DNA of 64,000 bases. Source: Pseudoxanthomonas wuyuanensis (GTDB lineage: Bacteria > Pseudomonadota > Gammaproteobacteria > Xanthomonadales > Xanthomonadaceae). The notes beneath the pieces were generated by a model. That model saw nothing but the letters and a program-made list of their open reading frames with translations. It was not told the origin of the DNA and made no database searches. Positions within the stretch are counted from its first letter, which is position 1. The number at the start of each line of letters is the position of its first letter. The stretch lies in the NCBI RefSeq assembly GCF_900215535.1, contig NZ_OCND01000001.1, positions 682,001 through 746,000 on the forward strand, given 5' to 3'. Below are positions 46,462 through 59,122 of the stretch, one piece after another. Made by a program: the position numbers and the translations under genes.

Positions 46462-46748
46462 GGCAAATTCCTGGCGGGCCGGTACGCGCGACCTGGCGTT
46501 GGCGAAAGCGCCGCACCGGTCGCCCCGGCTCCTGTTTACCCGATTCGTGCCGCTTGCGGCAGAGTGATTCTCAGTACCTGCCAGGCCTGGCGCCCGGGAA
46601 CCGCCGAGCGCCACCGGAATCGCCCGGTCGCGGCAGCGCGTGCCTGCATGCAAATCATTGATCGAGCGGGCGCTAGGCCATTCGCCTTATGGCCTGGCAG
46701 GGGCCAGTCCTCCAAAGTCGGGCCGGTCCCTTCTCGTGGAGATTCCTC

Positions 46749-47495
46749 ATGCTAACGTTGCCTGTCTACGATTGGCCTACCCGCATTTTCCATTGGCTGT
46801 TTGCGGCATTCTTCGTGACGGCCTTCGCCATCTCCAATCTGCTCGACGACGATTCAGCCGGATTCCCGCTGCATATGCTGGCGGGCATGGCGCTGTGCGG
46901 CGTGGTTCTGCTGCGGCTTGTCTGGTCCCTGGCAGGCACCCGTCATGCGCGACTCTCGGACCTCAAGCTGGGTCCGGCACAGCTGATGTCGTACCTGAAA
47001 GGAACGTTCGGCGGCACCAGCCAGCGCTGGGTTGGGCACAACCCGGCTTCCAGTTGGGCGGCGGTCGTCATGGTGGGGCTGGGAATCGGGCTGGGCACCA
47101 CCGGCTATCTGATGGCCAGCGGTTCCGGAAGCGAAATCCTGGAGGATGCGCATGAATTGATGGCCAACGCATTCCTTGCCGTCGTGCTGCTGCATATCGC
47201 TGGGTTGATCGTGCACGCGCTACGGCATCATGACCGTCTGGCGGCCAGCATGGTCACGGGCAGGAAACAGGCGCTCTCCAGCGATCGGCAGGCGGTGCGT
47301 TCCCATCCGTTCGTCGGGCTGGCGTTCGTTGCGCTGACGGGGTTGTCCGTCGTTTACCTGCTGAAGCACTATGATGCGCAGACGCGTTCCTTGGACCTGT
47401 TTGGCCAGGTATTGCAACTGGGCGAAGACGAAACAAGCCACAGCTCCGGCGCAAAGGATCGGGACAGGCATGAGGGCGCGAACGAGCACGAATGA
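46749..47495 (+). CDS. Cytochrome b561-type membrane protein
   Basis: A 248-residue integral membrane b-type cytochrome, similar to the NiFe-hydrogenase/b561 family. It contains YDWPTRIFHWLFAAFFVTAF, FPLHMLAGMALCGVVLLRLV, a third helix and HELMANAFLAVVLLHIAGLI, then VHALRHHDRL. The histidines in helices 1, 2 and 4 are the expected heme ligands. The C-terminus is a soluble acidic tail. It may transfer electrons between quinol and a periplasmic partner. ATG start. It is followed after 27 bp by the LuxR-like gene. Confidence 0.85.
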   Translation: MLTLPVYDWPTRIFHWLFAAFFVTAFAISNLLDDDSAGFPLHMLAGMALCGVVLLRLVWSLAGTRHARLSDLKLGPAQLMSYLKGTFGGTSQRWVGHNPASSWAAVVMVGLGIGLGTTGYLMASGSGSEILEDAHELMANAFLAVVLLHIAGLIVHALRHHDRLAASMVTGRKQALSSDRQAVRSHPFVGLAFVALTGLSVVYLLKHYDAQTRSLDLFGQVLQLGEDETSHSSGAKDRDRHEGANEHE

Positions 47496-47522
47496 GGCCT
47501 TTGACGGGCGGGGCCGGCAGCG

Positions 47523-48098
47523 ATGATCGAGACGAGCGATACCGCGGAAACCCCAGGCCCGGGTATGGGGGCCAAGGAGCGTGCCGTCACGGCCACCGTG
47601 CTTGTCCTGATCGCATTGCTGGCCGCGGTCGATCTTCTGATCGATCTGCGGGACGGCGTAACCGCATGGCATGTCCTGGCCGAGGCCCTGGTGGCGACTG
47701 CGGCCTGTTTCGGTGCGTTCTATCTGCTGCGCGGTGGCTGGGAACTCCGCCGCCGCCTGGATGTGCAGGCCCATGACTTCTCGGTCTTCCGGCAACAAGC
47801 CGAGGCCTGGCGCGCCGAATCGCGAAACCACGTCGAAGGGCTTTCGCGCGCCATCGCCAGGCAGTTGGATCAATGGCAGCTGTCGGACGCCGAGAAGGAA
47901 GTGGCCTTCCTGTTGCTCAAAGGCCTGAGTCTCAAGGACATCGCCGCCGCGCGCCGCACCACGGAGAAAACCGCACGGGTGCAATCCAGCGCGGTCTACG
48001 CCAAAGCCGGCCTCGCCGGTCGTTCCGAACTGTCGGCGTTCTTTCTGGAGGACCTGCTTCCGCCAGCTGCGGCTTCGTCTTCGGTCGACCGGCGCTGA
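47523..48098 (+). CDS. Membrane-anchored LuxR-type HTH protein
   Basis: A 191-residue protein with two hydrophobic helices (AVTATVLVLIALLAAVDLLI and AWHVLAEALVATAACFGAFY), a coiled linker and a C-terminal helix-turn-helix of the LuxR type (LSDAEKEVAFLLLKGLSLKD, then IAAARRTTEKTARVQSSAVY and AKAGLAGRSELSAFFLEDLL). Membrane-tethered LuxR proteins of this shape accompany stress operons in several proteobacteria. The target genes are unknown. It probably shares a transcript with the cytochrome. Confidence 0.75.
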   Translation: MIETSDTAETPGPGMGAKERAVTATVLVLIALLAAVDLLIDLRDGVTAWHVLAEALVATAACFGAFYLLRGGWELRRRLDVQAHDFSVFRQQAEAWRAESRNHVEGLSRAIARQLDQWQLSDAEKEVAFLLLKGLSLKDIAAARRTTEKTARVQSSAVYAKAGLAGRSELSAFFLEDLLPPAAASSSVDRR

Positions 48099-48150
48099 CG
48101 ACCGCGCCCGGTTTCGGCGCCGCAAGGAAACTCTGCGCGCCGGCGGTGGC

Positions 48151-48594
48151 TCAGATCCGCGTCTGCATCTCGCGGACCTGTTCGCGGGTGAGGGCCTGGC
48201 CGAGCTCGCTCAGGTGGGCGCCGATTGCGCCATAGATGTCGTCGGCGGAAACCATGCCGGTCAACTCGCCAGCGGCATCGAGCACCGGCAGCCGGCGCAC
48301 GCCGTTGCGCCGCATGGTGCCGATGGCATCGAAGAGATCCTGATCCTCGCCGCAGGTGGCCACTTCCCGGGTCATTACGTCCGATACCTGCAGCGTGTCC
48401 GGGTCGACCCCTTCCACGACCAGCGAAACCACGATGTCGCGGTCGGTCAGGATGCCGACCGGGGCGCGGTCTCCGTTTGCCGTGCCGAGCACGACCAATG
48501 CCCCTACATGGCGGTGGCGCATCAAGCTTGCCGCGTCCCGCACCGAAGCGGCGATATGGATGGGGTTGCTGGTGCAGATGTCGGCGATACGCAT
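48151..48594 (-). CDS. CBS-domain protein
   Basis: A 147-residue protein made of two CBS motifs: SVRDAASLMRHRHVGALVVL followed by GILTDRDIV, and DLFDAIGTMRRNGVRRLPVL followed by GMVSADDI. Paired CBS domains bind adenine nucleotides and sense energy state. Stand-alone versions are common in FNR/DosR-type dormancy loci. The start is at MRIADICTSN. It is last in the minus-strand run after the hibernation factor and universal stress genes. Confidence 0.9.
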   Translation of the reverse strand: MRIADICTSNPIHIAASVRDAASLMRHRHVGALVVLGTANGDRAPVGILTDRDIVVSLVVEGVDPDTLQVSDVMTREVATCGEDQDLFDAIGTMRRNGVRRLPVLDAAGELTGMVSADDIYGAIGAHLSELGQALTREQVREMQTRI

Positions 48595-48693
48595 GGGCTC
48601 TATTCCTTCGCATGGCCGCGGGATGGGGCTCGCAACGGCCGTGAATGATGACCTGGCTTTCTTCGACAAACTCGATGGCCGCGCCGGAGTCCG

Positions 48694-49059
48694 CTACGGC
48701 GGCGGAGATGCCAGCGAATGTCGCTTGACGTCGCCGCGCTGGATCCTCACGAAGTCTTCCAGCTGCCGGCGCAAGGCCGTAAAGGCGTCGCGGACGGCCA
48801 CGTAGGGGTCTTCATGGCTGCGGTCCGGCGCCGCGGTATGGCCAGCCTCGATCTCGCCGCCGGGCAGCGTCGCGTGGATGCGCACCAGATAGCGGTTGCC
48901 TTTCTGGTGCCTGCGCTCGCTCTGCTGTACGCTGACGCTGCAGGCCGTGAGCCGGGGCGCGAAGCGCTCCAGCTTGGCGGCGTGTTGTTCGATGTCGGCC
49001 TGCAGGGCAGGCGATGCGTCCATGCCTTGAAATGTGATTTTGAGTGGGAATGGCGTCAT
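48694..49059 (-). CDS. Ribosome hibernation/HPF-RaiA family protein
   Basis: A 121-residue protein of the sigma-54 modulation/HPF family: FPLKITFQGMDASPALQADI, EQHAAKLERFAPRLTACSVS and DPYVAVRDAFTALRRQLEDF. The short form binds the 30S decoding region and silences ribosomes in stationary phase. Its place among universal stress and CBS genes points to ribosome storage under low oxygen. A paralogue of HPF near rpoN would be expected elsewhere. The start is the ATG of MTPFPLK. Confidence 0.85.
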   Translation of the reverse strand: MTPFPLKITFQGMDASPALQADIEQHAAKLERFAPRLTACSVSVQQSERRHQKGNRYLVRIHATLPGGEIEAGHTAAPDRSHEDPYVAVRDAFTALRRQLEDFVRIQRGDVKRHSLASPPP

Positions 49060-49136
49060 GATTTCTCTTGTCGTGCGAGGTTGATGGCGCGCGGCCCGTG
49101 CCGGCGAAGGCGCCGTTGCCTGTCGTGCGGCAGGTG

Positions 49137-49979
49137 TCAGTGGGAATAGAGCACCGGCAGCGGGCTTCTTACCAGCATTTCCCGGGTCATTCCGCCGGCC
49201 ACCCATTCGCGCAGCCGCGAATGGCCGTAGCCTCCGATCACGATCATCTGCGCTTTCGCTTTCTGCGCGTGCTCGATCAGGATCTGGCTGAGCGGATTGT
49301 CGTGCGATGCCTTCTTCACCAGCTTGACCGCAATGCCATGGCGGGCAAGATGATCGGCGATGCCGCTGCCCGGATCCGGCGATTTGTCCGGCTGTCCGGC
49401 AGGCGCATCGATCATCAGGATATCGACCTGCTCGGCATCGCCAAGCAGCGGCAGCGCATCGTGGACGGCGCGGGCGGCATGGCTGTTGGCGGTCCAGCCG
49501 ATGACGACCCGCTTCAGCGGCAACGACAGCTTGCCGCGCGGCGGCACCAGCAGCAGCGGGCGCCCGGAGCCGAACAGCAGTTCGGAAAAGAATGCGTTGG
49601 CGACCGCGTCGCCCACCGGGCTGCCGGCGGTGCCGGCCAGCACGGATAGGTCGGCGCATTGCGCAAGGCTTACCGCCATCTCCGGCGGCGGGCTGGACAG
49701 CGCTTCGACCACGCGCACTTCGGAGTCCACCGCTTCCTTTTGCAGCCGGTTGCGCAGCTTGGCCGCATTCGCCCGCGCCTGCGAGCGCAGCCTGTCGTGC
49801 ACTTCGCCCATCGCCATTGCCGGCGCCAGATCCCACGGGCCGGTGACCGGCGCCTGGAGGTTCACCAGCTCGGCGATGGTCAGATGGGCCTGGTGGTGCG
49901 CCGCCAGCGCCACGGCGACATTCAACGCAGCGCCATCGGCCGGTGCGCCTGTCATGGGGATGAAAATGTCCTTCAGCAT
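49137..49979 (-). CDS. Universal stress protein (tandem UspA domains)
   Basis: A 280-residue protein with two Usp domains (KDIFIPMTGAPADGAALNVA and LKRVVIGWTANSHAARAVHD). The ATP-binding-like loop IVIGGYGHSRLREWVAGGMT closes the second. Double-Usp proteins are strongly oxygen- and energy-stress induced in Pseudomonas, Burkholderia and Mycobacterium. The start is taken at MLKDIFIP because the upstream in-frame codons carry no family similarity. An FNR-type box lies about 75 bp upstream of this start. Confidence 0.9.
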   Translation of the reverse strand: MLKDIFIPMTGAPADGAALNVAVALAAHHQAHLTIAELVNLQAPVTGPWDLAPAMAMGEVHDRLRSQARANAAKLRNRLQKEAVDSEVRVVEALSSPPPEMAVSLAQCADLSVLAGTAGSPVGDAVANAFFSELLFGSGRPLLLVPPRGKLSLPLKRVVIGWTANSHAARAVHDALPLLGDAEQVDILMIDAPAGQPDKSPDPGSGIADHLARHGIAVKLVKKASHDNPLSQILIEHAQKAKAQMIVIGGYGHSRLREWVAGGMTREMLVRSPLPVLYSH

Positions 49980-50046
49980 GACCTTGCCCTGGATTGCGGC
50001 CGCTGCCCGGCCGCGACCATTACAGACCTGCCCGGTAGCCGCAGCA

Positions 50047-50060
50047 TTGATCCAGATCAC
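50047..50060 (-). promoter_or_regulatory. FNR-type box
   Basis: TTGAT-CCAG-ATCAC, one mismatch to consensus, between the PRPP-synthase-like gene and the universal stress gene. It would drive the usp-hpf-CBS run. Confidence 0.6.
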
Positions 50061-50076
50061 AACAAGCCATCAAAAA

Positions 50077-50970
50077 CTAGTCGTTGCCGAACATGTCGGC
50101 GCTGGCGTGCCCCAGCAGCGTGGCGATGGGGATGGCATTGGACGCATGGGCAATCGAATCGGTACTGGCCACCCGTGCGACGCCTGCGGCAAGCAGCTGC
50201 TCGTAGGCGCCCGGTGCGAACACCGCGTGGATGGCCACGCATACCGGCGCCGGCAGGTGCAGCGCTTTCAGCTGTCCCGCGGTTTCGATCATGGTCCTGG
50301 CGGAAGAGACGATGTCGTCCACGATGACCGGCGTGCGTCCGCCGATGTCGGCGATGTCGGGCGCGCCGACTTCCACTTCGCGGTCGCCGCGGCGGATCTT
50401 GTTCAGCACCAGGTACGGCACTCCGGCACGATGGGCGATATCGGAAACCCATTGCCCGCTTTCGCTGTCAGGTCCGATGACGACGGCGTCGGCAACGTTT
50501 TCGCGTATCCACCCGGCCACCGCCGGCGCCGCGGCAACGCGGCGGGCGGGAATCCGGTACAGGCTGGGGAGGTCGGGATTGCGGTGCAGATGCGGGTCGA
50601 CCGTCACCAGCCAGTCGAAGCTTTCCTCAAGGAAGCGCGCGAACAGCGTTGCGCTGATCGCTTCGCCGGGATGGAAGCGCTTGTCCTGGCGCATATAGGC
50701 CAGATACGGCGCGATCAGCCCCACCGAGCACGCGCCGAATTCGCGCGCAGTCGCGGCGGCGAAGCGCAACGCCATGGCCATCTCGTCGGGGTGGTGCAGG
50801 CTGGCCAGAATGGCGACATCGGCCGCGTGCAGCGCTTCGTCGACTGTCACCAGCGATTCGCCATCGGGAAAGCGGCGCCACTGGAGCCGGCCGATGCGCG
50901 CGCCCACGCGCGGGGCCAACGCATCCGCAAGCGCGGCCTGGGCAGGGAAGGGCAGCAGTACGCGGTTCAT
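50077..50970 (-). CDS. Ribose-phosphate pyrophosphokinase paralogue
   Basis: A 297-residue PRPP synthetase-like protein: GRLQWRRFPDGESLVTVDEA, LIAPYLAYMRQDKRFHPGEA, TVDPHLHRN and the PRPP loop TPVIVDDIVSSARTM. It is clearly divergent from housekeeping Prs (about 315 residues, in a different locus) and is coupled to a phosphorylase gene: its ATG overlaps the TGA of that gene. It may make or use PRPP or ribose phosphates in nucleotide salvage during anoxia. Confidence 0.85.
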   Translation of the reverse strand: MNRVLLPFPAQAALADALAPRVGARIGRLQWRRFPDGESLVTVDEALHAADVAILASLHHPDEMAMALRFAAATAREFGACSVGLIAPYLAYMRQDKRFHPGEAISATLFARFLEESFDWLVTVDPHLHRNPDLPSLYRIPARRVAAAPAVAGWIRENVADAVVIGPDSESGQWVSDIAHRAGVPYLVLNKIRRGDREVEVGAPDIADIGGRTPVIVDDIVSSARTMIETAGQLKALHLPAPVCVAIHAVFAPGAYEQLLAAGVARVASTDSIAHASNAIPIATLLGHASADMFGND

Positions 50971-52481
50971 CACCGATCCTCGATGGAGAAGATGTCCGGG
51001 TGCTCGGCGGCGTACTCCAGCGCGTACTGCAGTTCGCCGCGGCTTTGCGCGTGCACATGGAACAGCGGCTCGCCGGCGCGAACCTGCGTGCCGAGCCGGA
51101 ACCGGCAATCGATGCCCGCAGCGACCGCGCGGGGCGCTCCGGCCAGCTTGGCGATCCTGGCCAGGCGGCGGTTGTCGACATCCCACAGCCGGCCGCTGCG
51201 CATGGCCAGCACCGGTTGCGTATGCGCGGCCATGACCGGTTCGGAAAACCCGCCCTGGGCCTGGCAGATGGCCATGAACTTGCGCAGCGCTTCGCCGCTG
51301 TCCAGCAGTTCTTCGGCGCGGGCGCGGCCCTGGCCGGGGACCGCGCCGGGGGCGATATCGAGCAGGGCGCCGGCCAGGTGCAGCGAGCGTTCGCGCAGAT
51401 CGGCCGGCGCTTGCGCGTCGCCGCGCAGGACCTGCAGTACATCGCGCGCCTCCAGTGCCGGGCCGATGCCGTGGCCGACCGGTTGCCGGCCATCGGTCCG
51501 CAGCACGGCTGCGGTCAGCCCCAGCATCCGCGCCGTGATCGCCAGGCGCGCCTCCAGCGAATCGGCCGATTGCGGCGAACGCACTTTGGCGGTGGCTCCC
51601 ACCGGCATGTCGATCAGCACATGCGAGGAGCCCGCTGCGATCTTCTTGGACAGCACGCTGGCCACCAACTGCCCGTCGCTGTCGAAGTCCAGCGGGCGCT
51701 CGATGCGGATCAGGATGTCGTCGGCAGGACTCAGGCGCACGTTGCCGCCCCAGACGATGCATCCGCCTTCGCGCTCGACCACCTGCCGCATCGTGGCCAG
51801 ATCCAGCACCACCGGCGCCATCACTTCCATCGTATCGGCGGTGCCGGCGGGCGAGGTGATGGCGCGCGATGATGTCTTGGGAATGCGATGCCCGGCCGCG
51901 GCCACGATGGCGACCACGATCGGCGTGGTGCGGTTGCCGGGCAGTCCGCCCACGCAGTGCTTGTCCAGCACCGCGCCGCCGCCCCAGTCGATGCGCTGGC
52001 CAACCGCGACCATGGCGCGGGTCAGGCCTATCGTTTCCTCATGGTCCAGCCGTTCGCCAGCGCATGCGGTGACGAAGGCCGCCAGTTCGATATCCGACAG
52101 CCGGTCATCGACCGTGTCGCGCATCAGGCCGAGAAGATCGCGATCGCTCAAACGCTGGCCGAACACCTTGGCGCGCAATGCCTGCGTCGAGGCGGGCGGG
52201 TCTGGGTGGCTGAACACGGCCCACGCATCCGGTTCCGGTTGCAGCGCCGCCCAGGCCTCGTCCGACAGCGCCGCAACGTCCAGCCCCAGCCAGTCGCCGG
52301 TGACCACGTTGAGGGTGGCGACCAGTTCGCGGCCACCGCTGCTCACCAGGATTCGGGTCAGCGCGGTGAAGCCTTCGGACCGGCAGATGTCGCAGTCGCG
52401 GTGCATGTAGACCACCGGCTGCTGGTAGGTGTCGATGCCGGCCGGGACCAGCCGCATCCGCTTGTGGCCGTCCAACGTCAT
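50970..52481 (-). CDS. AMP/thymidine phosphorylase-like protein (DeoA family, archaeal type)
   Basis: A 503-residue nucleoside-phosphorylase class II protein, with the long N-terminal extension and length of archaeal AMP phosphorylase rather than E. coli DeoA (440). Motifs: AVLDKHCVGGLPGNRTTPIV (phosphate/nucleoside site), KTSSRAITSPAGTADTMEV and LASVLSKKIAAGSS-type residues (VASVLSKKIAAGSSHVLIDM). It would split AMP or other NMPs into base and ribose-1,5-bisphosphate. It is cotranscribed with the PRPP-synthase paralogue. A perfect FNR box lies 93-106 bp upstream. Confidence 0.85.
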   Translation of the reverse strand: MTLDGHKRMRLVPAGIDTYQQPVVYMHRDCDICRSEGFTALTRILVSSGGRELVATLNVVTGDWLGLDVAALSDEAWAALQPEPDAWAVFSHPDPPASTQALRAKVFGQRLSDRDLLGLMRDTVDDRLSDIELAAFVTACAGERLDHEETIGLTRAMVAVGQRIDWGGGAVLDKHCVGGLPGNRTTPIVVAIVAAAGHRIPKTSSRAITSPAGTADTMEVMAPVVLDLATMRQVVEREGGCIVWGGNVRLSPADDILIRIERPLDFDSDGQLVASVLSKKIAAGSSHVLIDMPVGATAKVRSPQSADSLEARLAITARMLGLTAAVLRTDGRQPVGHGIGPALEARDVLQVLRGDAQAPADLRERSLHLAGALLDIAPGAVPGQGRARAEELLDSGEALRKFMAICQAQGGFSEPVMAAHTQPVLAMRSGRLWDVDNRRLARIAKLAGAPRAVAAGIDCRFRLGTQVRAGEPLFHVHAQSRGELQYALEYAAEHPDIFSIEDR

Positions 52482-52573
52482 CGTTGTGCGTCTCCGGTGG
52501 CGGGCGCGTTCGGGGCGGGGAGCTTGTCATCCGGATTCATGGCGGAAGCATGCGCCAACGTCCTTCAGCGTCC

Positions 52574-52587
52574 TTGATCTGAATCAA
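52574..52587. promoter_or_regulatory. FNR-type box (perfect)
   Basis: TTGAT-CTGA-ATCAA, full consensus, between the divergent phosphorylase and metal-efflux operons. The distance suits the phosphorylase promoter (centred about 99 bp from its ATG) and also the small Cys/His-rich gene on the plus strand (about 94 bp). Confidence 0.75.
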
Positions 52588-52674
52588 TCAAAGTCGGAAC
52601 GGGACGGCGTAGATTCCATTCCGTTCCCGCATTCCCTGCGCCATTGCAGGCGCCCCAGGAGTAGTATCCGCCTC

Positions 52675-53055
52675 ATGCCCCGACGTACCCGCCAGCGCAT
52701 GCGCATCGCCCTAGCGGCGATTCTGTGCCTGCTGTTCCAGCAGTTGGCGATGGCGGCCTATGCCTGCACGTTGACCCAGGCGCCGCCGGAGCCGGCAGCG
52801 GCTGCGGGGCACTGCGCCGAAATGGGCATGGCGCAGCAGCAGGACAATCCGGTGCTGTGCCAGAAGCACTGCAATCCAGACCGGGTGGTCGCCGCCGACA
52901 TCGTCAAGCTGTCGGTGCTGCCGCTGGCGTTGCCGCCGGCGCCATTCGGGCCCGTCCTGGCGCAACCGCTTTCCCATGCGACCGTACAAACCCGGGCCGC
53001 CGCCGCATGTGCGGATCCGCCCCCGCGACTGCGCTACTGCAGTCTGCTGATCTAG
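52675..53055 (+). CDS. Small exported Cys/His/Met-rich protein of the efflux operon
   Basis: A 126-residue protein with a signal peptide (RIALAAILCLLFQQLAMAAY). The mature N-terminus has closely spaced metal-type ligands (HCAEMGMAQQ and VLCQKHCNPDR), followed by a hydrophobic, Pro-rich half. Proteins of this shape precede CusCBA/CzcCBA or Cop operons in many proteobacteria and are thought to bind copper or another soft metal in the periplasm. It is 78 bp upstream of the TolC-like gene. Confidence 0.65.
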   Translation: MPRRTRQRMRIALAAILCLLFQQLAMAAYACTLTQAPPEPAAAAGHCAEMGMAQQQDNPVLCQKHCNPDRVVAADIVKLSVLPLALPPAPFGPVLAQPLSHATVQTRAAAACADPPPRLRYCSLLI

Positions 53056-53133
53056 ACCCCGAAGCGATCTGACCCATCCGCGCCGGCGCGCTTGCGCTGC
53101 GGCGCCTGTTCGGTTGTCGTTTCGGAGGTCGCA

Positions 53134-54405
53134 ATGTTCTTCCATTCCCTAGCCGGCGCCATGCGCACGGCTGTGCCATGCCTGATCGCCGCGGCGCTCG
53201 CGGCGCCCTTCGCCACCGTTGCCGCGGAGGTATCGCTGCAGGAGGCGGTCCAGCGTGCGGTCCAGAGCGCGCCGCTGCTGGAGGCTCGCCGCGCCGCGGT
53301 CGAATCGGCCCGGCAGGAGTCGCAACGTGCCGGCGCCCTGCCGGATCCGATGCTCAGCGTCGGTATCGACAACCTGCCGGTCACCGGCGCCGATGCGTTC
53401 GATACGCGCATGGACGGTATGACGATGAAGAAGATCGGCCTGCGCCAGGACATTCCCGCGCGCGCCAAGCGCGATGCCCAGCGGGCCCTGGCCGGGCGCC
53501 AGGTCGATGAAGCGCAGGCGCAGTCGCAGGCCGAAGCGCTTGCGGTGCGCCGCGCGGCGGCCGAAGCCTGGATCGACCTGTGGGCCGCGCAGCGCGAACT
53601 CGCCGCGCTGCAGGCATCGGGCGAGGAAGCGGCGCTGGCGGCAAGGCTGGGCAAGGCCCGCGTTGCCGGCGGTGCCGGAACGGTCGGCGATGCGCTGGCG
53701 GCCGCGGCCGCAGTGCTGGAACTGGACAACCGTGTCGAAGCCGCGCTCGCCAGCGAGCAGGCAGCGCAAGCGGCGCTGGCGCGCTGGCTTGGCGGGGGAG
53801 CGGTCCATGCCGGTATCGGCATGCCGGATTTCGATTCGTTGCCGATAGCCGCGGAACGCCTGCTGGCCGCGGTCGAACGCGTGGGCCCATTGCTGCCGGC
53901 CAACGCACAGGTGGAATCGGCGGCGGCGGCGATCGACGCCGCTCGCGCCGACAAGCGGCCGGACTGGAGCGTGGGCGCATCATATGGCCAGCGCAGCGGC
54001 AACCGCAGCGACATGCTGATGCTGGAGGTCGGCATCGGACTGCCGTTGTTCGTGCGCAACCGCCAGGACCGCGGCATTGCAGCCCGCGAGGCGGAGTACC
54101 GGGCGGCCCTGGCCAGTCGCGAAGACCTGCGCCGGCAGGAAACCGCACGCATCCGTGCCGACGTGGCGCGCTGGGAAGCGCTCAAGCGGCAGGCGGCGCG
54201 GTACGGCAGTGGGCTGTTGCCGCTGAGCCGCGACCGCAGCGCCGCCGCGCTGGCGGCCTATCGCGCCGGCGGCGAACTGCAGCCATGGCTCGACGCGCGC
54301 CGCGACGAACTCGATACGCAGGTCGCGTACGCCCGTTCCTTGGGCGAACTCGGCCGCGCCTGGGCCGCGTTGGCCTTCCTGTTGCTGCCGGAGACCCAGC
54401 CATGA
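53134..54405 (+). CDS. TolC-family outer-membrane efflux protein (CusC/CzcC-like)
   Basis: A 423-residue protein with a signal sequence (PCLIAAALAAPFATVAAEV) and the TolC repeat pattern: VSLQEAVQRAVQSAPLLEAR, AGALPDPMLSVGIDNLPVTG and IGLRQDIPARAKRDAQRALA. The second half repeats it (IGLPLFVRNRQDRGIAAREA). The segment LPDPMLSVGIDNLP is characteristic of CusC/CzcC metal exporters. It forms the outer-membrane duct of the RND pump. GAGG precedes the ATG; its stop overlaps the adaptor start (ATGA). Confidence 0.9.
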   Translation: MFFHSLAGAMRTAVPCLIAAALAAPFATVAAEVSLQEAVQRAVQSAPLLEARRAAVESARQESQRAGALPDPMLSVGIDNLPVTGADAFDTRMDGMTMKKIGLRQDIPARAKRDAQRALAGRQVDEAQAQSQAEALAVRRAAAEAWIDLWAAQRELAALQASGEEAALAARLGKARVAGGAGTVGDALAAAAAVLELDNRVEAALASEQAAQAALARWLGGGAVHAGIGMPDFDSLPIAAERLLAAVERVGPLLPANAQVESAAAAIDAARADKRPDWSVGASYGQRSGNRSDMLMLEVGIGLPLFVRNRQDRGIAAREAEYRAALASREDLRRQETARIRADVARWEALKRQAARYGSGLLPLSRDRSAAALAAYRAGGELQPWLDARRDELDTQVAYARSLGELGRAWAALAFLLLPETQP

Positions 54406-55972
54406 ACCGCAGTTATCGCATTGCCGCCCTGCTCGCATCGCTGGCGGTGGTTTCGGCCGCCGTGGCACTCGGCTACCGATGGGGCCAGTCGCGTGCGGCC
54501 GCGTCACCGGCTGCCGCCAGCGCGGACATGCCGGAAGAACGGAAAGTCCTGTACTGGTACGACCCGATGGTGCCCGACCAGCGCTTCGACAAGCCCGGCA
54601 AATCGCCGTTCATGGACATGCAACTGGTGCCGAAGTATGCCTCGGACTCCGATCCGGGGGACGCGGGCGAGGTGGGTATCGCCATCGACCCCGGACTGCG
54701 CCAGAACCTGGGCGTGCGCACGGTGGTGGTGGAACGCGGCCGGCTGGCAAGCACGCTGCGGGTACCTGGCACCATCGGTTGGGATCTGCGCCAGGAACAT
54801 GTGGTCAGTGCCCGCCTCGACGCGATCGTCGATCGTCTGCACGTCAAGGCGCCGTTCGAGCCGGTGCGCGCCGGGCAGCCGTTGGCCACCATCCTGGCAC
54901 CGGCATGGAGCAGCGCGCTGGCCGAAAGCCGCTCGCTGGGTCGCGCGCAATCGGCTTCGGCGCGCGAGCTGCAGGCCGCCTCGCAACAGCGGCTGCGTGC
55001 GCTGGGCGTTCCGGCCGGCGCTACCGGCAACGGCCGCATCACATTGACGTCGCCCATCGCCGGCGTGGTCAGCGAGATCGGCGCGCGCCAGGGCCAGGCC
55101 GCGCCCGCCGGCATGACCCTGTTCCGCATCAACGGCACCGCCACGGTCTGGCTGGAAGCGGCGATTCCGCAGGCGGCCGTTTCCACGGTCGCCGCCGGCA
55201 CGCCGGTGGAAGCCATGGTCGATGCGCGGCCCGGGCAACTGTTCCGCGGCCATGTCGAAACGTTGCTGCCGCAAGTGGATGCCGGCAACCGCACGCAGCC
55301 GGCGCGGATCGTGCTGGAAAACCCGGACGGCGCACTGGCGCCGGGCATGTTCGCCCAGGTCGCGCTCACGCCGCGCGAAGGCGACGAATGGCCATTGGTG
55401 CCGTCGGATGCGCTGATCGGCGGCGGCGCGCAGGCGCGGGTCATCGTGCTGGGCGAGGACGACCGCTTCCGTCCGGTGCAGGTGAAAACCGGCCGCAGCG
55501 GCAACGGCATGACCGAGGTGATCGCCGGCCTGCAAGGCGGCGAACGCATCGTCGCATCGGGGCAGTTCCTGATCGATTCGGAGGCCAATCTTTCCGGTGC
55601 GCTGCAGCGCATGGATTCAGGCGCCGCCGCGCTGCCGGCTGCCGCGGCCGAAGACGGATCGCATGGCGCGCATGACTCGCGCGGGTCGGACGATGCCGAC
55701 GCGGACGGCAGGCCGGCAGCGACAAAGAGCGAAACGCCGGCGCTCCCGCCAGCACCTGAACCCGCACCCGCATCGGATCAGCGGTCCGCACCGCCTGCAG
55801 CGCGCCGTTGCCCGGTGCTGTACTGGTACGACCCGATGGTTCCGGAGCAGCGGTTCGAGCAGCCGGGCAAGTCGCCGTTCATGGACATGCAACTGGTGCC
55901 GAAGTTCGCCGCCGATGCCGATCCCGGCTGCACGATCCGCGATGTATCCGCCGCCGCTGCGGAGCAGCAGCC

Positions 55973-55976
<4 letters not shown>
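54402..55976 (+). CDS. cusB: RND periplasmic adaptor, CusB-like, with two heavy-metal-binding domains
   Basis: A 524-residue membrane-fusion protein. An N-terminal anchor ([20 protein letters not shown]) is followed by a heavy-metal-binding domain at about 49-80 ([29 protein letters not shown]), then the barrel-sandwich and hairpin regions of CusB. After an Ala/Pro-rich linker with His and Asp, a second nearly identical metal domain closes the protein at about 472-503 ([29 protein letters not shown]). One domain at the N-terminus is usual; the terminal duplicate is not. The M-D-M motif suggests Cu(I)/Ag(I). Confidence 0.9.

Positions 55977-59122
<3,146 letters not shown>

Noticed and set aside
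46658-46662. Another FNR box between the VIT and cytochrome b561 genes
   Set aside because: Only the TTGAT half-site is present; the second half reads CGGGC.
50077-50970. Housekeeping prs
   Set aside because: Shorter and divergent, coupled to a phosphorylase in the low-oxygen island. The essential prs is normally next to ispE or rplY/pth.
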